Assembly (NCBI RefSeq): GCF_002252985.1
Contig: NZ_NHPJ01000003.1
Coordinates: 1-45,791, forward strand
Origin: Halorubrum halodurans
Lineage (GTDB): Archaea > Halobacteriota > Halobacteria > Halobacteriales > Haloferacaceae
Length of the DNA stretch: 45,791 nucleotides
Direction: 5' to 3'
Shown: piece by piece, positions 22,990 through 31,065 of the stretch
Position numbering within the stretch: position 1 is the first letter of the stretch
How the letters are laid out: every line of letters starts with the position of its first letter
Made by a program: the position numbers and the translations under genes
The notes under the pieces: model-generated
The model's database searches: none
Told to the model about the DNA's origin: nothing
Seen by the model: the letters and a program-made list of their open reading frames with translations, nothing else

Positions 22990-23842
22990 GCGGGACCCGA
23001 CTACCGCCCTCGACGCCGACTCCCTCCGCCGGACGCTGTCCGCGGTCGGGGAGACCGCGCCGCTCGTCCATCACCTCACGAACGACGTGACGACGAGCGA
23101 GACGGCGAACGTCACCCTTCACTGGGGCGGACTCCCGGTGATGGCCGACGCGCCGGCCGAGGCGGGCGACATGGCCGCCGGCGCGGACGCGGTCGTGGTG
23201 AACACCGGCACGGCCGGTCGGGCCGACGTCGACGCGATGATCGACGCCGGGCAGCGGGCGAACGAGGCGGACGTTCCGGTGGTTCTCGACCCGGTCGGGT
23301 ACGGCGCGACCCCACACCGCGTCGAGTCCGTCGGTCGACTGCTCGACGCGGTCACGTTCGACGTGATCAAGGGGAACGCCGGGGAAGTCCGCGGGCTCGC
23401 GGGGGAGGAAGCGACGGTCAGGGGCGTCGAGTCCGTGGGCGAGGCGTCGGACGTCGCGGACGCCGCGACCGCGCTCGCGGCCGAAACCGGCGCAGTCGTC
23501 GTGGCGTCCGGACCGACGGACGTCGTCGCCGGCGCGGACGGGAGCGCGTACGAACTCGCGGTCGGCCACGAGCGAATGGGCTCGTTCGTCGGCTCGGGGT
23601 GTATGCTCGCGAGCACGCTCGGGACGGTCGCGGCGACGTCCCGCGGGAGCGACGCGCCCGTCGGGACGACGACGGAGGCGGCGCTGGTCGCGACGACGGC
23701 GTACGGACTGGCCGGCGAGCGCGCGGCCGAGACGAACCCGCCCGGACCGTCGAGCTACCGAACCGCGTTCATGGACGCGGTGGCGGCGACGGCCGCGGAC
23801 CCGCCGGCGGTCGGCGTCGACGATCGCGTGTCGCGAGTCTGA
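22979..23842 (+). CDS. thiM: Hydroxyethylthiazole kinase
   Basis: A 287-residue ribokinase-like enzyme that phosphorylates hydroxyethylthiazole for thiamine salvage. Motifs include PLVHHLTNDVTTSETANVTL, GGLPVMADAPAEA, VVLDPVGYGATPHR, VIKGNAGEVRGLAG, VVASGPTDVV and the anion-hole MGSFVGSGCMLASTLG with the catalytic Cys/Gly region. The start ATG 22979 lies inside thiE. GGGAGGTGG a few bases upstream may act as a ribosome site. Together with thiE it forms the salvage arm; tenA lies 7 kb downstream. Confidence 0.93.
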   Translation: MPDERDPTTALDADSLRRTLSAVGETAPLVHHLTNDVTTSETANVTLHWGGLPVMADAPAEAGDMAAGADAVVVNTGTAGRADVDAMIDAGQRANEADVPVVLDPVGYGATPHRVESVGRLLDAVTFDVIKGNAGEVRGLAGEEATVRGVESVGEASDVADAATALAAETGAVVVASGPTDVVAGADGSAYELAVGHERMGSFVGSGCMLASTLGTVAATSRGSDAPVGTTTEAALVATTAYGLAGERAAETNPPGPSSYRTAFMDAVAATAADPPAVGVDDRVSRV

Positions 23843-23905
23843 TTCCCGACGCGAGCGGGGCCCGCTCCACGATCGGAACCTCCCGACGAGGCGGGGGCGG
23901 CGGAC

Positions 23906-24652
23906 CTACCGCGTCGCCTTCTTCCACTCGCGGAGCCCGACGCGCTCGCCGTCGACGTCCTCGGCCGGCGCGTCGGTCGCGGCCCAGACGAAGAGCGGGG
24001 CGACGCTCTCGGGGTCGCGGGCGCGCTCCATCCCCGTGAGGTCGGTGGCGACGAGCCCCGGATCGACGACGCCGACCGTCGCGTCGAGGTCGGCGGCGAA
24101 GCCGCGGGCGACCCCCTCGGCGGCGGCCTTCGAGACCGCGTACGCGCCCATCCCGGCCTTGGACTCGTGGGCGACCGATCCGGAGGGGACGAGGACGCGC
24201 GCGTCCGCGGCGAGGTGTGGCACCGCCTCGCGTATCGTGGCGAACACGCCGCGGGCGTTCGTCCGAACCGCGTCGTCGAACGCGCGGTAGGTGGTCCCGT
24301 CGAGCGGCGACTCGCCGGGCGCGCCGTGGAAGACGGCCGCGTTGGCGAGGACGACGTCGACGGGGCCGGCCTCGCGGGCGACGCGCTCGAAGAACCGCTC
24401 GAGGTCGAACTCGTCGCGGACGTCGACGCGGGCTCCCCAGGCGGTGCCGTCGGGGTCGGCGTCGTCTCCAGCGTCGTCGTCTCCGGCCGCGCCGTCCTCG
24501 CTCGTCTCCCCGTTCAACTCGGCGACCGTTCGCTCGACGGCCGCGCCGTCGCGGCCGGAGACGGCGACGAACGCGCCGGCCTCGACGAACGCCTCGGCGA
24601 CCGCCCGCCCGATCCCGCTCGTTGCCCCGGTGATCGCGACCGTCGGTTCCAT
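23906..24652 (-). CDS. Short-chain dehydrogenase/reductase (classical)
   Basis: A 248-residue Rossmann oxidoreductase. The cofactor motif is TGATSGIGRAVAE (about residues 8-20), followed by NAAVFHG; the catalytic Ser and Tyr-x3-Lys are in VPSGSVAHESKAGMGAYAVSKAA. An acidic insertion (ETSEDGAAGDDDAGDDADPDG, about residues 50-70) lies between beta-3 and the next helix and is unlike most relatives. The C-terminus has the usual PGLVATDLTG. The substrate is unknown. The gene is divergent from crtD and shares its promoter region, so a link to carotenoid synthesis is possible but unproven. Confidence 0.87.
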   Translation of the reverse strand: MEPTVAITGATSGIGRAVAEAFVEAGAFVAVSGRDGAAVERTVAELNGETSEDGAAGDDDAGDDADPDGTAWGARVDVRDEFDLERFFERVAREAGPVDVVLANAAVFHGAPGESPLDGTTYRAFDDAVRTNARGVFATIREAVPHLAADARVLVPSGSVAHESKAGMGAYAVSKAAAEGVARGFAADLDATVGVVDPGLVATDLTGMERARDPESVAPLFVWAATDAPAEDVDGERVGLREWKKATR

Positions 24653-24711
24653 CGGGGATCCGTAGGGGCGACGGCGACTTAGTGGTACCCACCGCGGCCG
24701 TCGTGGTGGTA

Positions 24712-24717
24712 TTTATA
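24712..24717 (+). promoter_or_regulatory. TATA box for the crtD-lyeJ-cruF operon
   Basis: TTTATA is centred about 26-27 bases before ATG 24741. Confidence 0.65.
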
Positions 24718-24740
24718 CGCCTCCCGTCCGAGGATCGGAT

Positions 24741-26240
24741 ATGGACGCGGCCCCCGACATCGACGCCGTGGCCGACGAGTCCGTCGTCGTGATCGGCGGC
24801 GGCTTCGGCGGCCTCTCGACGGCCTGTTACCTCGCCGACGCCGGCGCGGACGTCACCCTCCTCGAGAAGAACGAACAGCTCGGCGGGCGCGCGAGCCGCC
24901 TCGAGGCCGAGGGGTTCCGCTTCGACATGGGACCGTCGTGGTACCTCATGCCCGACGTCTTCGAGCGGTTCTTCGGCCACTTCGGCCGCTCGCCGGAGGA
25001 GTACTACACGCTCACCCACCTCGACCCCCACTACCGCGTGTTCTGGAAGGACGGCGACCGGGTCGACGTGCTCCCCGACATGGCGCACAACCGGGAGCTG
25101 TTCGAGGCGTACGAGCCGGGCGCGGGCGACGCGCTCGACGCCTACCTCGAGGAGGCCGAACGCACCTACGAGATCGGGATGGAACACTTCGTCTACGAGG
25201 ACCGCCCCCGCCTGCGCGACTACGTCGACCGCGACGTGTTGCGCTACTCCTGGGGGCTCTCGCTTCTGGGGAAGATGCAGGGCCACGTCGAGGGGTACTT
25301 CGATCACCCGAAGCTCCAGCAGCTGATGCAGTACACGCTGGTCTTTCTCGGCGGGTCGCCGACGAACACGCCCGCGCTGTACAACCTGATGAGCCACGTC
25401 GACTTCAACATGGGCGTCTACTACCCCGACGGGGGGATCGGCGCGGTCGTCGACGGGATCGTCGAGCTGGCGGAGGAGCTCGGCGTCGAGTTCGTCACGG
25501 ACGCGGAGGTGGCGGGGATCGAGGGTCGCTACGGCGCGTTCGCGGTCGACACCGCGGGCGGCGACCGCTATCTAGCCGACATCGTCGTCTCGAACGCGGA
25601 CTACGCACACACCGAGCAGGCGCTGTTGCCGGAGCGGAAACGGCAGTACACGGAGGAGTACTGGGAGTCGCGGACGTTCGCGCCCTCGGCGTTCCTCCTG
25701 TACCTCGGCGTCGAGGGCGACGTGCCGGAGCTCGCCCACCACACCCTGGTGTTGCCGACGCGGTGGGAGGAGCACTTCGCGAAGATCTTCGACGACCCCG
25801 CCTGGCCCGACGACCCCGCCTACTACCTCTGTGTCCCCTCGAAGACCGACGAGACGGTCGCCCCGGAGGGCCACAGCAACCTCTTCGCGCTCGTCCCCAT
25901 CGCGCCCGGCCTGGAGGACACCCCGGAGCTGCGCGAGGAGTACCGCGAGGTCGTGCTCGACGACATCGCGGAGAACACGGGGACGGAGCTGCGCGACCGG
26001 ATCGTCTTCGAGGAGACGTTCTGCGTCGAGGACTTCGCGGACCGCTACAACAGCTACGACGGGAGCGCGCTCGGGCTCGCACACACCCTGCGGCAGACGT
26101 CGCTGTTCCGGCCGCCGCACCGCTCGAACGCGGTCGACGGGCTCTACTTCGTCGGCGGGACCACGACGCCGGGCATCGGCGTCCCGATGTGTCTGATAAG
26201 CGGAGGACTGACCGCCGAGCGGATCGCGGACACGATCTGA
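24741..26240 (+). CDS. crtD: Carotenoid 3,4-desaturase CrtD (CrtI/phytoene desaturase family)
   Basis: A 499-residue FAD-dependent desaturase. The dinucleotide motif VVVIGGGFGGLSTACYLADAG is at residues about 14-34, with EKNEQLGGRASRLEAEGFRFDMGPSWY next. The C-terminal FAD segment is GLYFVGGTTTPGIGVPMCLISGG. By sequence alone it could be a phytoene desaturase, but directly following lyeJ and cruF is the arrangement shown in Haloarcula japonica for bacterioruberin synthesis, where this gene is the 3,4-desaturase. I therefore call it CrtD. The lyeJ GTG starts five bases after the stop. Confidence 0.87.
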   Translation: MDAAPDIDAVADESVVVIGGGFGGLSTACYLADAGADVTLLEKNEQLGGRASRLEAEGFRFDMGPSWYLMPDVFERFFGHFGRSPEEYYTLTHLDPHYRVFWKDGDRVDVLPDMAHNRELFEAYEPGAGDALDAYLEEAERTYEIGMEHFVYEDRPRLRDYVDRDVLRYSWGLSLLGKMQGHVEGYFDHPKLQQLMQYTLVFLGGSPTNTPALYNLMSHVDFNMGVYYPDGGIGAVVDGIVELAEELGVEFVTDAEVAGIEGRYGAFAVDTAGGDRYLADIVVSNADYAHTEQALLPERKRQYTEEYWESRTFAPSAFLLYLGVEGDVPELAHHTLVLPTRWEEHFAKIFDDPAWPDDPAYYLCVPSKTDETVAPEGHSNLFALVPIAPGLEDTPELREEYREVVLDDIAENTGTELRDRIVFEETFCVEDFADRYNSYDGSALGLAHTLRQTSLFRPPHRSNAVDGLYFVGGTTTPGIGVPMCLISGGLTAERIADTI

Positions 26241-26245
26241 GAGCC

Positions 26246-27196
26246 GTGACCGGGTTCGACGCCGCGGACGACGAGGCCGGAGACGACGCCGACCGCGCCG
26301 GCGACGGGACCAGCCTCGACCGCGCCGGCAACGGGGCGGCCGACCTCGCCGACCACCTCCGGTACCTGCTCGTGCTCTCGCGGCCGCGCTTCTGGCTCTA
26401 CCTCGCCGGCCCCGTCGCGGTCGGGGTCACGTACGGCATCGACGGGGTGGCGGGGCTGTTCACGCCGACGACGGTCGCGCTCGCCGGCTACTTCCTCGTC
26501 CCGGCCAACGTCTACCTCTACGGCGTCAACGACCTCTTCGACGCCGACGTGGACGAACACAACCCGAAGAAGGACGACCGGGAGGCCCGCTGGCGGGGAA
26601 ACCGGCTCGCGCTCGCCGCCGTGGTCGTCTCGGCTGTCCTCGGGGCCGGAACGTTCGCGATCACGCCGCGGGTCGCGTGGCCCTTCCTCGCCGGCTTCCT
26701 CGTCCTCGCCGCGGGATACAGCGCGCCGCCGCTGCGGTTCAAGACGACCCCGTTCGCCGACTCCGTCTCGAACGGGCTCTACGTCCTCCCCGGCGCGGCC
26801 GCGTACGCGACGGTCGCGGGGGCGGCCCCGCCGACGGCCGCGCTCGCGGGCGCGTGGCTGTGGACGATGGGGATGCACACGTTCTCCGCGATCCCCGACA
26901 TCGAGCCCGACCGCGAGGCCGGGATCCGGACGACCGCGACCCTGCTCGGCGAGTCGCGAACCTACGCCTACTGTCTCGGCTGCTGGGCCGCCGCCGCGCT
27001 CTCGTTCACCGCGGTCGACGCCCGGATCGGCGCGCTTCTCGGGGTCTACCCCGTCTTCGTGGCGTGGGTGTCGGTCTCCGCGGTCCCCGTCGACCGCGCC
27101 TACTGGTGGTTCCCCGCGCTCAACACCGCGGTCGGGACGCTGCTCGCGATGGGCGGGCTCTGGCGGGTGTATCCCGTCTGGGAGGTCCTCGGATGA
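26246..27196 (+). CDS. lyeJ: Lycopene elongase/hydratase (UbiA-type prenyltransferase)
   Basis: A 316-residue UbiA-superfamily membrane prenyltransferase with about eight helices. It adds dimethylallyl units to lycopene and hydrates the ends on the way to C50 bacterioruberin. The first Asp-rich motif is NDLFDADVDEHNPKK and the second DIEPDREAGIRTTATLLG; both are needed for Mg-diphosphate binding. The first 30 residues are acidic and variable. I use GTG 26246, five bases after crtD. A longer frame from 24938 runs through crtD out of frame. The stop overlaps the cruF ATG (ATGA). Confidence 0.9.
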   Translation: MTGFDAADDEAGDDADRAGDGTSLDRAGNGAADLADHLRYLLVLSRPRFWLYLAGPVAVGVTYGIDGVAGLFTPTTVALAGYFLVPANVYLYGVNDLFDADVDEHNPKKDDREARWRGNRLALAAVVVSAVLGAGTFAITPRVAWPFLAGFLVLAAGYSAPPLRFKTTPFADSVSNGLYVLPGAAAYATVAGAAPPTAALAGAWLWTMGMHTFSAIPDIEPDREAGIRTTATLLGESRTYAYCLGCWAAAALSFTAVDARIGALLGVYPVFVAWVSVSAVPVDRAYWWFPALNTAVGTLLAMGGLWRVYPVWEVLG

Positions 27197-28089
27197 GCGA
27201 CGACGCTCCCTCGACGACGGACGCGGGCCCGGAGACGTCCGCGGGTTCCGAGTCGGGTACCCTCCGCGACCGGCTACCGAACACCCGCGAGGGGGCCGAG
27301 CGCCTTCTCGACGGGATCGTCCGCGACAATCGGTTCACCATCGCCGTGTTGTTCCCGGCGATCGGCGCGGTCACGCTCGTCGGGAGCGCGGAGGGGTGGA
27401 TCCCCGAGCCGTTCGCCTTCCACCCCTGGTTCGTGCTGTTCGGCGTCTGCGTGATGCGCTCGCCGCTCGCCGTCGGCGTCCTCCCGCTTTTCGACCGGCG
27501 GGCGGCCGGCTGGCTCGGCGTCCTCGTCGCGTACACCTACGCCATCGAGAGCGTCGGGGTCGCGACGGGGTGGCCCTACGGTAGCTTCGAGTACGCGATC
27601 GACCTCGGCCCGATGCTCGGTGGTGTTCCCCTCGCGCTGCCGGTCTTCTTCATCCCGCTCGTGGTCAACGCCTACCTGCTCTGTCTGCTGCTCCTCGGCG
27701 GGCGCGCCTCGAGCACTGCGATCCGGCTCGTCGCCGTGAGCGCGACCGTCGTCGCGATGGACGTGGTGTTGGACCCCGGCGCGGTCGCCGTCGGCTTCTG
27801 GACGTTCGGCGGCGGCGCGTTCTACGGCGTGCCGCTCTCGAACTACGCCGGCTGGGTGTTGTCGGCGGTCGTCGCCGTGTTCACGCTGGATCGCGCGTTC
27901 GAGGCGGACGCCGTCCGCGAGCGGCTGGCCTCGTGTGAGTTCATGCTCGACGACATGGTGAGCTTCGTGATCCTCTGGGGCGGGATCAACGTCCGGTTCG
28001 GCAACCTCCTCCCCGCGCTCGTCGCCGTCGCGTTCGGCCTCGGACTCCTCGCGACGGACCGGTTCGACGCCGGCCTGCTGCGGCCGTGA
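27193..28089 (+). CDS. cruF: Bisanhydrobacterioruberin hydratase CruF
   Basis: A 298-residue integral membrane protein with about seven to eight helices. It hydrates the C2'',3'' ends of bisanhydrobacterioruberin, the last step to bacterioruberin. Visible features are PFAFHPWFVLFGVCVMRSPLA, VAYTYAIESVGVATGWPYGSFEY, LGGVPLALPVFFIPLVVNAY, VVAMDVVLDPGAVAVGFW and FYGVPLSNYAGWVL, which match the CruF/carotenoid-biosynthesis family. The N-terminal 45 residues are a polar Ser/Thr/Asp extension. The start ATG 27193 overlaps the lyeJ stop by four bases. Confidence 0.9.
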   Translation: MSDDAPSTTDAGPETSAGSESGTLRDRLPNTREGAERLLDGIVRDNRFTIAVLFPAIGAVTLVGSAEGWIPEPFAFHPWFVLFGVCVMRSPLAVGVLPLFDRRAAGWLGVLVAYTYAIESVGVATGWPYGSFEYAIDLGPMLGGVPLALPVFFIPLVVNAYLLCLLLLGGRASSTAIRLVAVSATVVAMDVVLDPGAVAVGFWTFGGGAFYGVPLSNYAGWVLSAVVAVFTLDRAFEADAVRERLASCEFMLDDMVSFVILWGGINVRFGNLLPALVAVAFGLGLLATDRFDAGLLRP

Positions 28090-28140
28090 GGGCGGACCGG
28101 CCGGGTCGACGGCGTCGCCCGCGGCTCCGACTCGAAACCC

Positions 28141-28148
28141 CTTATATG
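28141..28148 (+). promoter_or_regulatory. TATA box for the dacZ transcript
   Basis: CTTATATG is centred 26 bases before the ATG at 28170 and about 72 before the dacZ ATG at 28216. Transcription should therefore begin at the upstream ORF, not at dacZ. Confidence 0.65.
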
Positions 28149-28169
28149 CGGGCCGTCCATCCTTGAGAT

Positions 28170-28223
28170 ATGGAGACGGTCGTCGCCGACGAGACGGGTA
28201 TCGAACGGAGGAGCGATGAGTAG
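28170..28223 (+). CDS. Leaderless 17-residue upstream ORF overlapping dacZ
   Basis: ATG 28170 opens METVVADETGIERRSDE and stops at TAG 28221-28223. The stop lies just inside dacZ (eight-base overlap, different frame). The TATA box lies 26 bases before this ATG, so the peptide start would be at the transcript 5' end. Fourteen of 17 codons end in G or C, like real coding sequence here. The dacZ Shine-Dalgarno GGAGGAG (28207-28213) lies within its last codons. I infer a leader peptide that couples translation to dacZ; no family is recognised and it could be fortuitous. Confidence 0.55.
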   Translation: METVVADETGIERRSDE

Positions 28224-28773
28224 TCTCGCCATCGAGTACGGTACTCACGAGCGCGTCCGGGAGGTGATAGACCGGTTGACGTTCTGTGCGGAACACGTGA
28301 GCGTCGACTTCGACGGGTGGGGAGAGCCCCACGTGAAGGGGCCGGGGCTGTACTTCGCCGTCGTCGCCGACCGCGAGTACGGGTCGTACGCGGACGCCAT
28401 GGGCGACAACCGGTGGCCGCGGGACCGCTGTCGGTCCGTCTTCGAGGAGGACGCGTTCGTCGGGGCCGCGGAGGAGGTGAGCCTCGAGTGTGACGGCGGC
28501 ATCGTCGTCGCCGTCGACGGCGAGGTCGAATCACAGATGGTCCGGTTCCGGGACCTCGGAACCAGAAGCGGGGAGGCCGATCTCGCCGACGACATCGCCT
28601 ACGAGCCGTGGATGGGGTCGCGACACATGAGCGCGATCGAGACGTCGGTCAGACCCGAGGTGGTCGCCACCGTCACCCTGAGCGAGGAGACCGGTCGCGT
28701 GAGCGTCTTCAGGGGCGGGGAGGCGGAGTCGGCGACGCGCGAGGAGATCGGCGGCCCCTGGCGGGCGGAGTAG
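28216..28773 (+). CDS. dacZ: Diadenylate cyclase DacZ (c-di-AMP synthase)
   Basis: A 185-residue protein with a DAC (DisA_N) domain over most of its length; it makes cyclic di-AMP from two ATP. The domain's DGA motif appears as DGGIVVAVDG (residues 93-95 for DGG) and the RHR motif as GSRHMSAIETS (RHM at 136-138), with PEVVATVTLSEETGRVSVF after it. The N-terminal 80 residues are the archaeal DacZ-type extension. In Haloferax, c-di-AMP is essential and its level must be controlled. The start ATG 28216 has GGAGG five to nine bases upstream and follows a short coupled ORF, so this is not a leaderless start. Confidence 0.9.
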   Translation: MSSLAIEYGTHERVREVIDRLTFCAEHVSVDFDGWGEPHVKGPGLYFAVVADREYGSYADAMGDNRWPRDRCRSVFEEDAFVGAAEEVSLECDGGIVVAVDGEVESQMVRFRDLGTRSGEADLADDIAYEPWMGSRHMSAIETSVRPEVVATVTLSEETGRVSVFRGGEAESATREEIGGPWRAE

Positions 28774-28841
28774 GGACCCGACCGGTCGGTCCTCGACCGG
28801 TCGACGCCGGGGAACCCCACGCGGTGGGGAGCCGACCCCAT

Positions 28842-28849
28842 TCTTATTC
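28842..28849 (+). promoter_or_regulatory. TATA box for the universal stress protein gene
   Basis: TCTTATTC is centred about 27 bases before ATG 28873. Confidence 0.55.
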
Positions 28850-28872
28850 CCCTCCCCCGCGAACGGTCGCGT

Positions 28873-29298
28873 ATGTACGACGACGTTCTGGTTCCGACCG
28901 ACGGCAGCGAGGCGGTCGACCGCGCGCTCGATCACGCGATCCCGCTGGCGAGCGATCACGACGCGACCGTCCACGCGCTGTACGTCGTGGACCGTCGGGT
29001 GGCGAACGCGAGTTCGAGCGACCTCCACGAGGAGGTGGTCGCGGACCTCGAGTCGCAGGGCGAGGCCGCCGTCGCGGCTGTCGCGGAGCACGCGCGGGAG
29101 GCCGGACTTGACGTCGAGACGCACGTGGAACACGGGACGCCGGACACGGAGATCGTCGCCTACGCGTCGGACGCCGGGATCGACGTGATCGTGATGAGCC
29201 CGGAGGGGAAGTCGCCGCGCGAGCGGATCCAGTCGCTCGGGAGCGTCTCCGACCGCGTCACCGACGACTCGACGGTACCCGTGTTCCTGATCAAGTAG
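28873..29298 (+). CDS. Universal stress protein (UspA family)
   Basis: A 141-residue alpha/beta protein. The N-terminal strand MYDDVLVPTDGSEAVDRALDHAI has the nucleotide-contacting Asp. ALYVVD follows, and the C-terminal GKSPRERIQSLGSVSDRV keeps the GS of the ATP-binding loop, although the preceding glycine pattern (usually GxHGRxG) is altered to SPEGKS, so ATP binding is uncertain. VPVFLIK ends the fold. Single-domain Usp proteins respond to stress by unknown molecular roles. Confidence 0.92.
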   Translation: MYDDVLVPTDGSEAVDRALDHAIPLASDHDATVHALYVVDRRVANASSSDLHEEVVADLESQGEAAVAAVAEHAREAGLDVETHVEHGTPDTEIVAYASDAGIDVIVMSPEGKSPRERIQSLGSVSDRVTDDSTVPVFLIK

Positions 29299-29316
29299 GC
29301 CGGTTCCGGTCCTCAA

Positions 29317-29324
29317 CGTATTTG
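29317..29324 (+). promoter_or_regulatory. TATA box for the 29348 gene
   Basis: CGTATTTG is centred about 27-28 bases before ATG 29348. Confidence 0.5.
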
Positions 29325-29347
29325 CCCGCGGCGGTGAAGGGGCACGC

Positions 29348-30130
29348 ATGGAACTCACCGTCCTCGGCAGCGGGAGCGCGATGCCGGTTCCCGACCGGGT
29401 CCAGTCGGGATACCTCCTCACGGACCGCGACGGCGACGTCGACCGGTCGCTGCTCGTCGACTGCGGCAGCGGCGTGCTCCAGCGGCTCGCCGACACCGAC
29501 CCCGGCTACGAGGGAGTCTCGACCGTCCTCCTGACGCACCACCACCTCGACCACGTCGCCGCGCTCCTCCCGCTCGTGAAGGCGCGGTGGCTGGCGGGCG
29601 AGGAGCACCTCGAGGTCGTCGGTCCGACCGGGACGAAGGCGCTCGTCGACGGCCTGCTCGACGTCCACGACTACCTCGACGGCCGGATCGACCTCGCGGT
29701 TCGGGAGGTGCCGGCGGGCCGGCCGTTCACCGCGGGCGGGTTCGACGTCGTCGGCCGCGAGACGCGCCACTCCATGCGATGTCTCGCGTATCGGTTCTCG
29801 CCGCCGAGTCGCGAGGTCGACCCCGCCGAGGGGCCGCTCACGCTCTCGGGCGACTCCGAGGCGTTCGCGGGGCTCGCACGATTCGCGGACGGCAGCGACG
29901 TGCTCGTCCACGACTGCTCGTTCCCCGACGGGATCGACGTCTCGAACCATCCGACGCCGACGTCGCTCGGGGAGTCGCTCGCGGACGTCGACGTCGGGAC
30001 GCTGCTGCTCTCGCACCTCTATCCGCACGCCGGCGGGCGCGAGACGGAGATGGAAGCCGGCGTCCGGGAGGCGGGCTTCGACGGCGACGTGCGGGCCGCC
30101 GTCGACGGGCTCGCCGTCCGGATCCCGTAA
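29348..30130 (+). CDS. Metallo-beta-lactamase-fold hydrolase, ribonuclease Z-like
   Basis: A 260-residue MBL-fold protein. It opens with MELTVLGSGSAMPVPDRVQSGYLL, then the metal site THHHLDHVAALLPL (about residues 62-75), a His in RETRHSMRC, Asp in VLVHDCSFPD and the final metal His in LLSHLYPH. The opening and HxHxDH pattern are like RNase Z/ElaC and related hydrolases, but it is shorter than RNase Z (about 300-310), lacks an obvious exosite arm, and has a metal-site Leu in place of the usual Gly-Ala-rich spacing. A phosphodiesterase or other hydrolase role is equally possible. Confidence 0.85.
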   Translation: MELTVLGSGSAMPVPDRVQSGYLLTDRDGDVDRSLLVDCGSGVLQRLADTDPGYEGVSTVLLTHHHLDHVAALLPLVKARWLAGEEHLEVVGPTGTKALVDGLLDVHDYLDGRIDLAVREVPAGRPFTAGGFDVVGRETRHSMRCLAYRFSPPSREVDPAEGPLTLSGDSEAFAGLARFADGSDVLVHDCSFPDGIDVSNHPTPTSLGESLADVDVGTLLLSHLYPHAGGRETEMEAGVREAGFDGDVRAAVDGLAVRIP

Positions 30131-30212
30131 CGCGGGACTCCGGGACGACGACGCCACGCGTTCGCGGACCCGCGACGACCTCCCGAACCCGATCGCGGTC
30201 CGAACCGTTCCT

Positions 30213-30242
30213 ATAACTAAGTAATACCATAAGGTTATATCC
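30213..30242 (+). promoter_or_regulatory. tenA promoter with inverted repeat over the TATA box
   Basis: GTTATATCC (30234-30242) is the TATA box, centred about 26 bases before ATG 30264. An inverted repeat ATAAC-N16-GTTAT spans 30213-30238, its right arm covering the TATA box, in an AT-rich patch (CTATAACTAAGTAATACCATA) that stands out from its surroundings. It could be an operator for a thiamine-responsive repressor; that is inference. Confidence 0.5.
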
Positions 30243-30263
30243 ACCTCGTCCGAACGCGATCCC

Positions 30264-30998
30264 ATGGGATTCAGCGACACCCTCCTCGACGCGGGATCGG
30301 AGATCTGGGCGGCGCAGTTCGAGCACCCGTTCGTGTGCGAGCTCGCGGCCGGCGACCTCGCGGACGCCGCGTTCGAACGGTGGCTCGAACAGGACTACCG
30401 GTACCTCCTCGACTACGCCAGGGCGTACGCGGTCGCGGGCGCGAAGGCGCGCGAGGAGGCCGCGATGGCGACGTTGCTCGGCGGGGCCGACGCGGTCCTG
30501 AACGAGGAGCTCGACCTCCATCGCTCCTTGGCGGCCGAGTACGGCGTGACCGAGGACGACCTCCGGACGACGACGAAGGCGCCGACGTGCGAGGCGTACA
30601 CGAGCTTCCTCGTCCGGACGGCACACGAGCGCCCGGTCGCCGTCGCGGTCGCCGCGCTGTTCCCGTGTATGAAGGGCTACCTCGACGTGGCCGACCACAT
30701 GGCCGAGCTCGCCGAGGCGGACCACCGGTACATCCCGTTCATCGAGACGTACACGAGCGACGAGTTCCGCGCCGAGACCGCCTCGATGCGCGACCTCCTC
30801 GACGGCTACGCCGAGTCGTACCCCGGCCACCGCGACGCGATGCGCGAGGCGTTCCTCACGAGCGCCCGCCTGGAGGCGGCGTTCTGGGAGATGGCGTACG
30901 CCGGCGAGGCGTGGCCGGCCCGCGGGACGACCGATCGCGTCGACGGTCACGACCGGGGTCGCGACCACGATCGCGTCGACGATCGGGGCGGGACGTAA
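30264..30998 (+). CDS. tenA: TenA family protein (thiaminase II/thiamine salvage)
   Basis: A 244-residue all-helical TenA-type protein. These enzymes hydrolyse aminopyrimidine breakdown products of thiamine. The core shows HPFVCELAAGDLADAAFERWLEQDYRYLLDYARAYAVAGAKA, the glutamate region GADAVLNEELDLHRSLA, and ALFPCMKGYLDVADHM, whose Cys matches the catalytic Cys of TenA. Several acidic and His residues are altered compared with bacterial TenA, and the last 30 residues (DHDRVDDRGGT) are a disordered tail. It has its own promoter. Confidence 0.87.
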   Translation: MGFSDTLLDAGSEIWAAQFEHPFVCELAAGDLADAAFERWLEQDYRYLLDYARAYAVAGAKAREEAAMATLLGGADAVLNEELDLHRSLAAEYGVTEDDLRTTTKAPTCEAYTSFLVRTAHERPVAVAVAALFPCMKGYLDVADHMAELAEADHRYIPFIETYTSDEFRAETASMRDLLDGYAESYPGHRDAMREAFLTSARLEAAFWEMAYAGEAWPARGTTDRVDGHDRGRDHDRVDDRGGT

Positions 30999-31035
30999 CG
31001 TTCGATCGTTACGCTCTCCCCGCATCGACCCGGAT

Positions 31036-31043
31036 GTTTAAAC
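31036..31043 (+). promoter_or_regulatory. TATA box for moaA
   Basis: GTTTAAAC is centred about 27 bases before ATG 31066. It decides for that ATG over the upstream GTG at 31048. Confidence 0.65.
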
Positions 31044-31065
31044 GTTCGTGCGGGTATCCGGTAGT

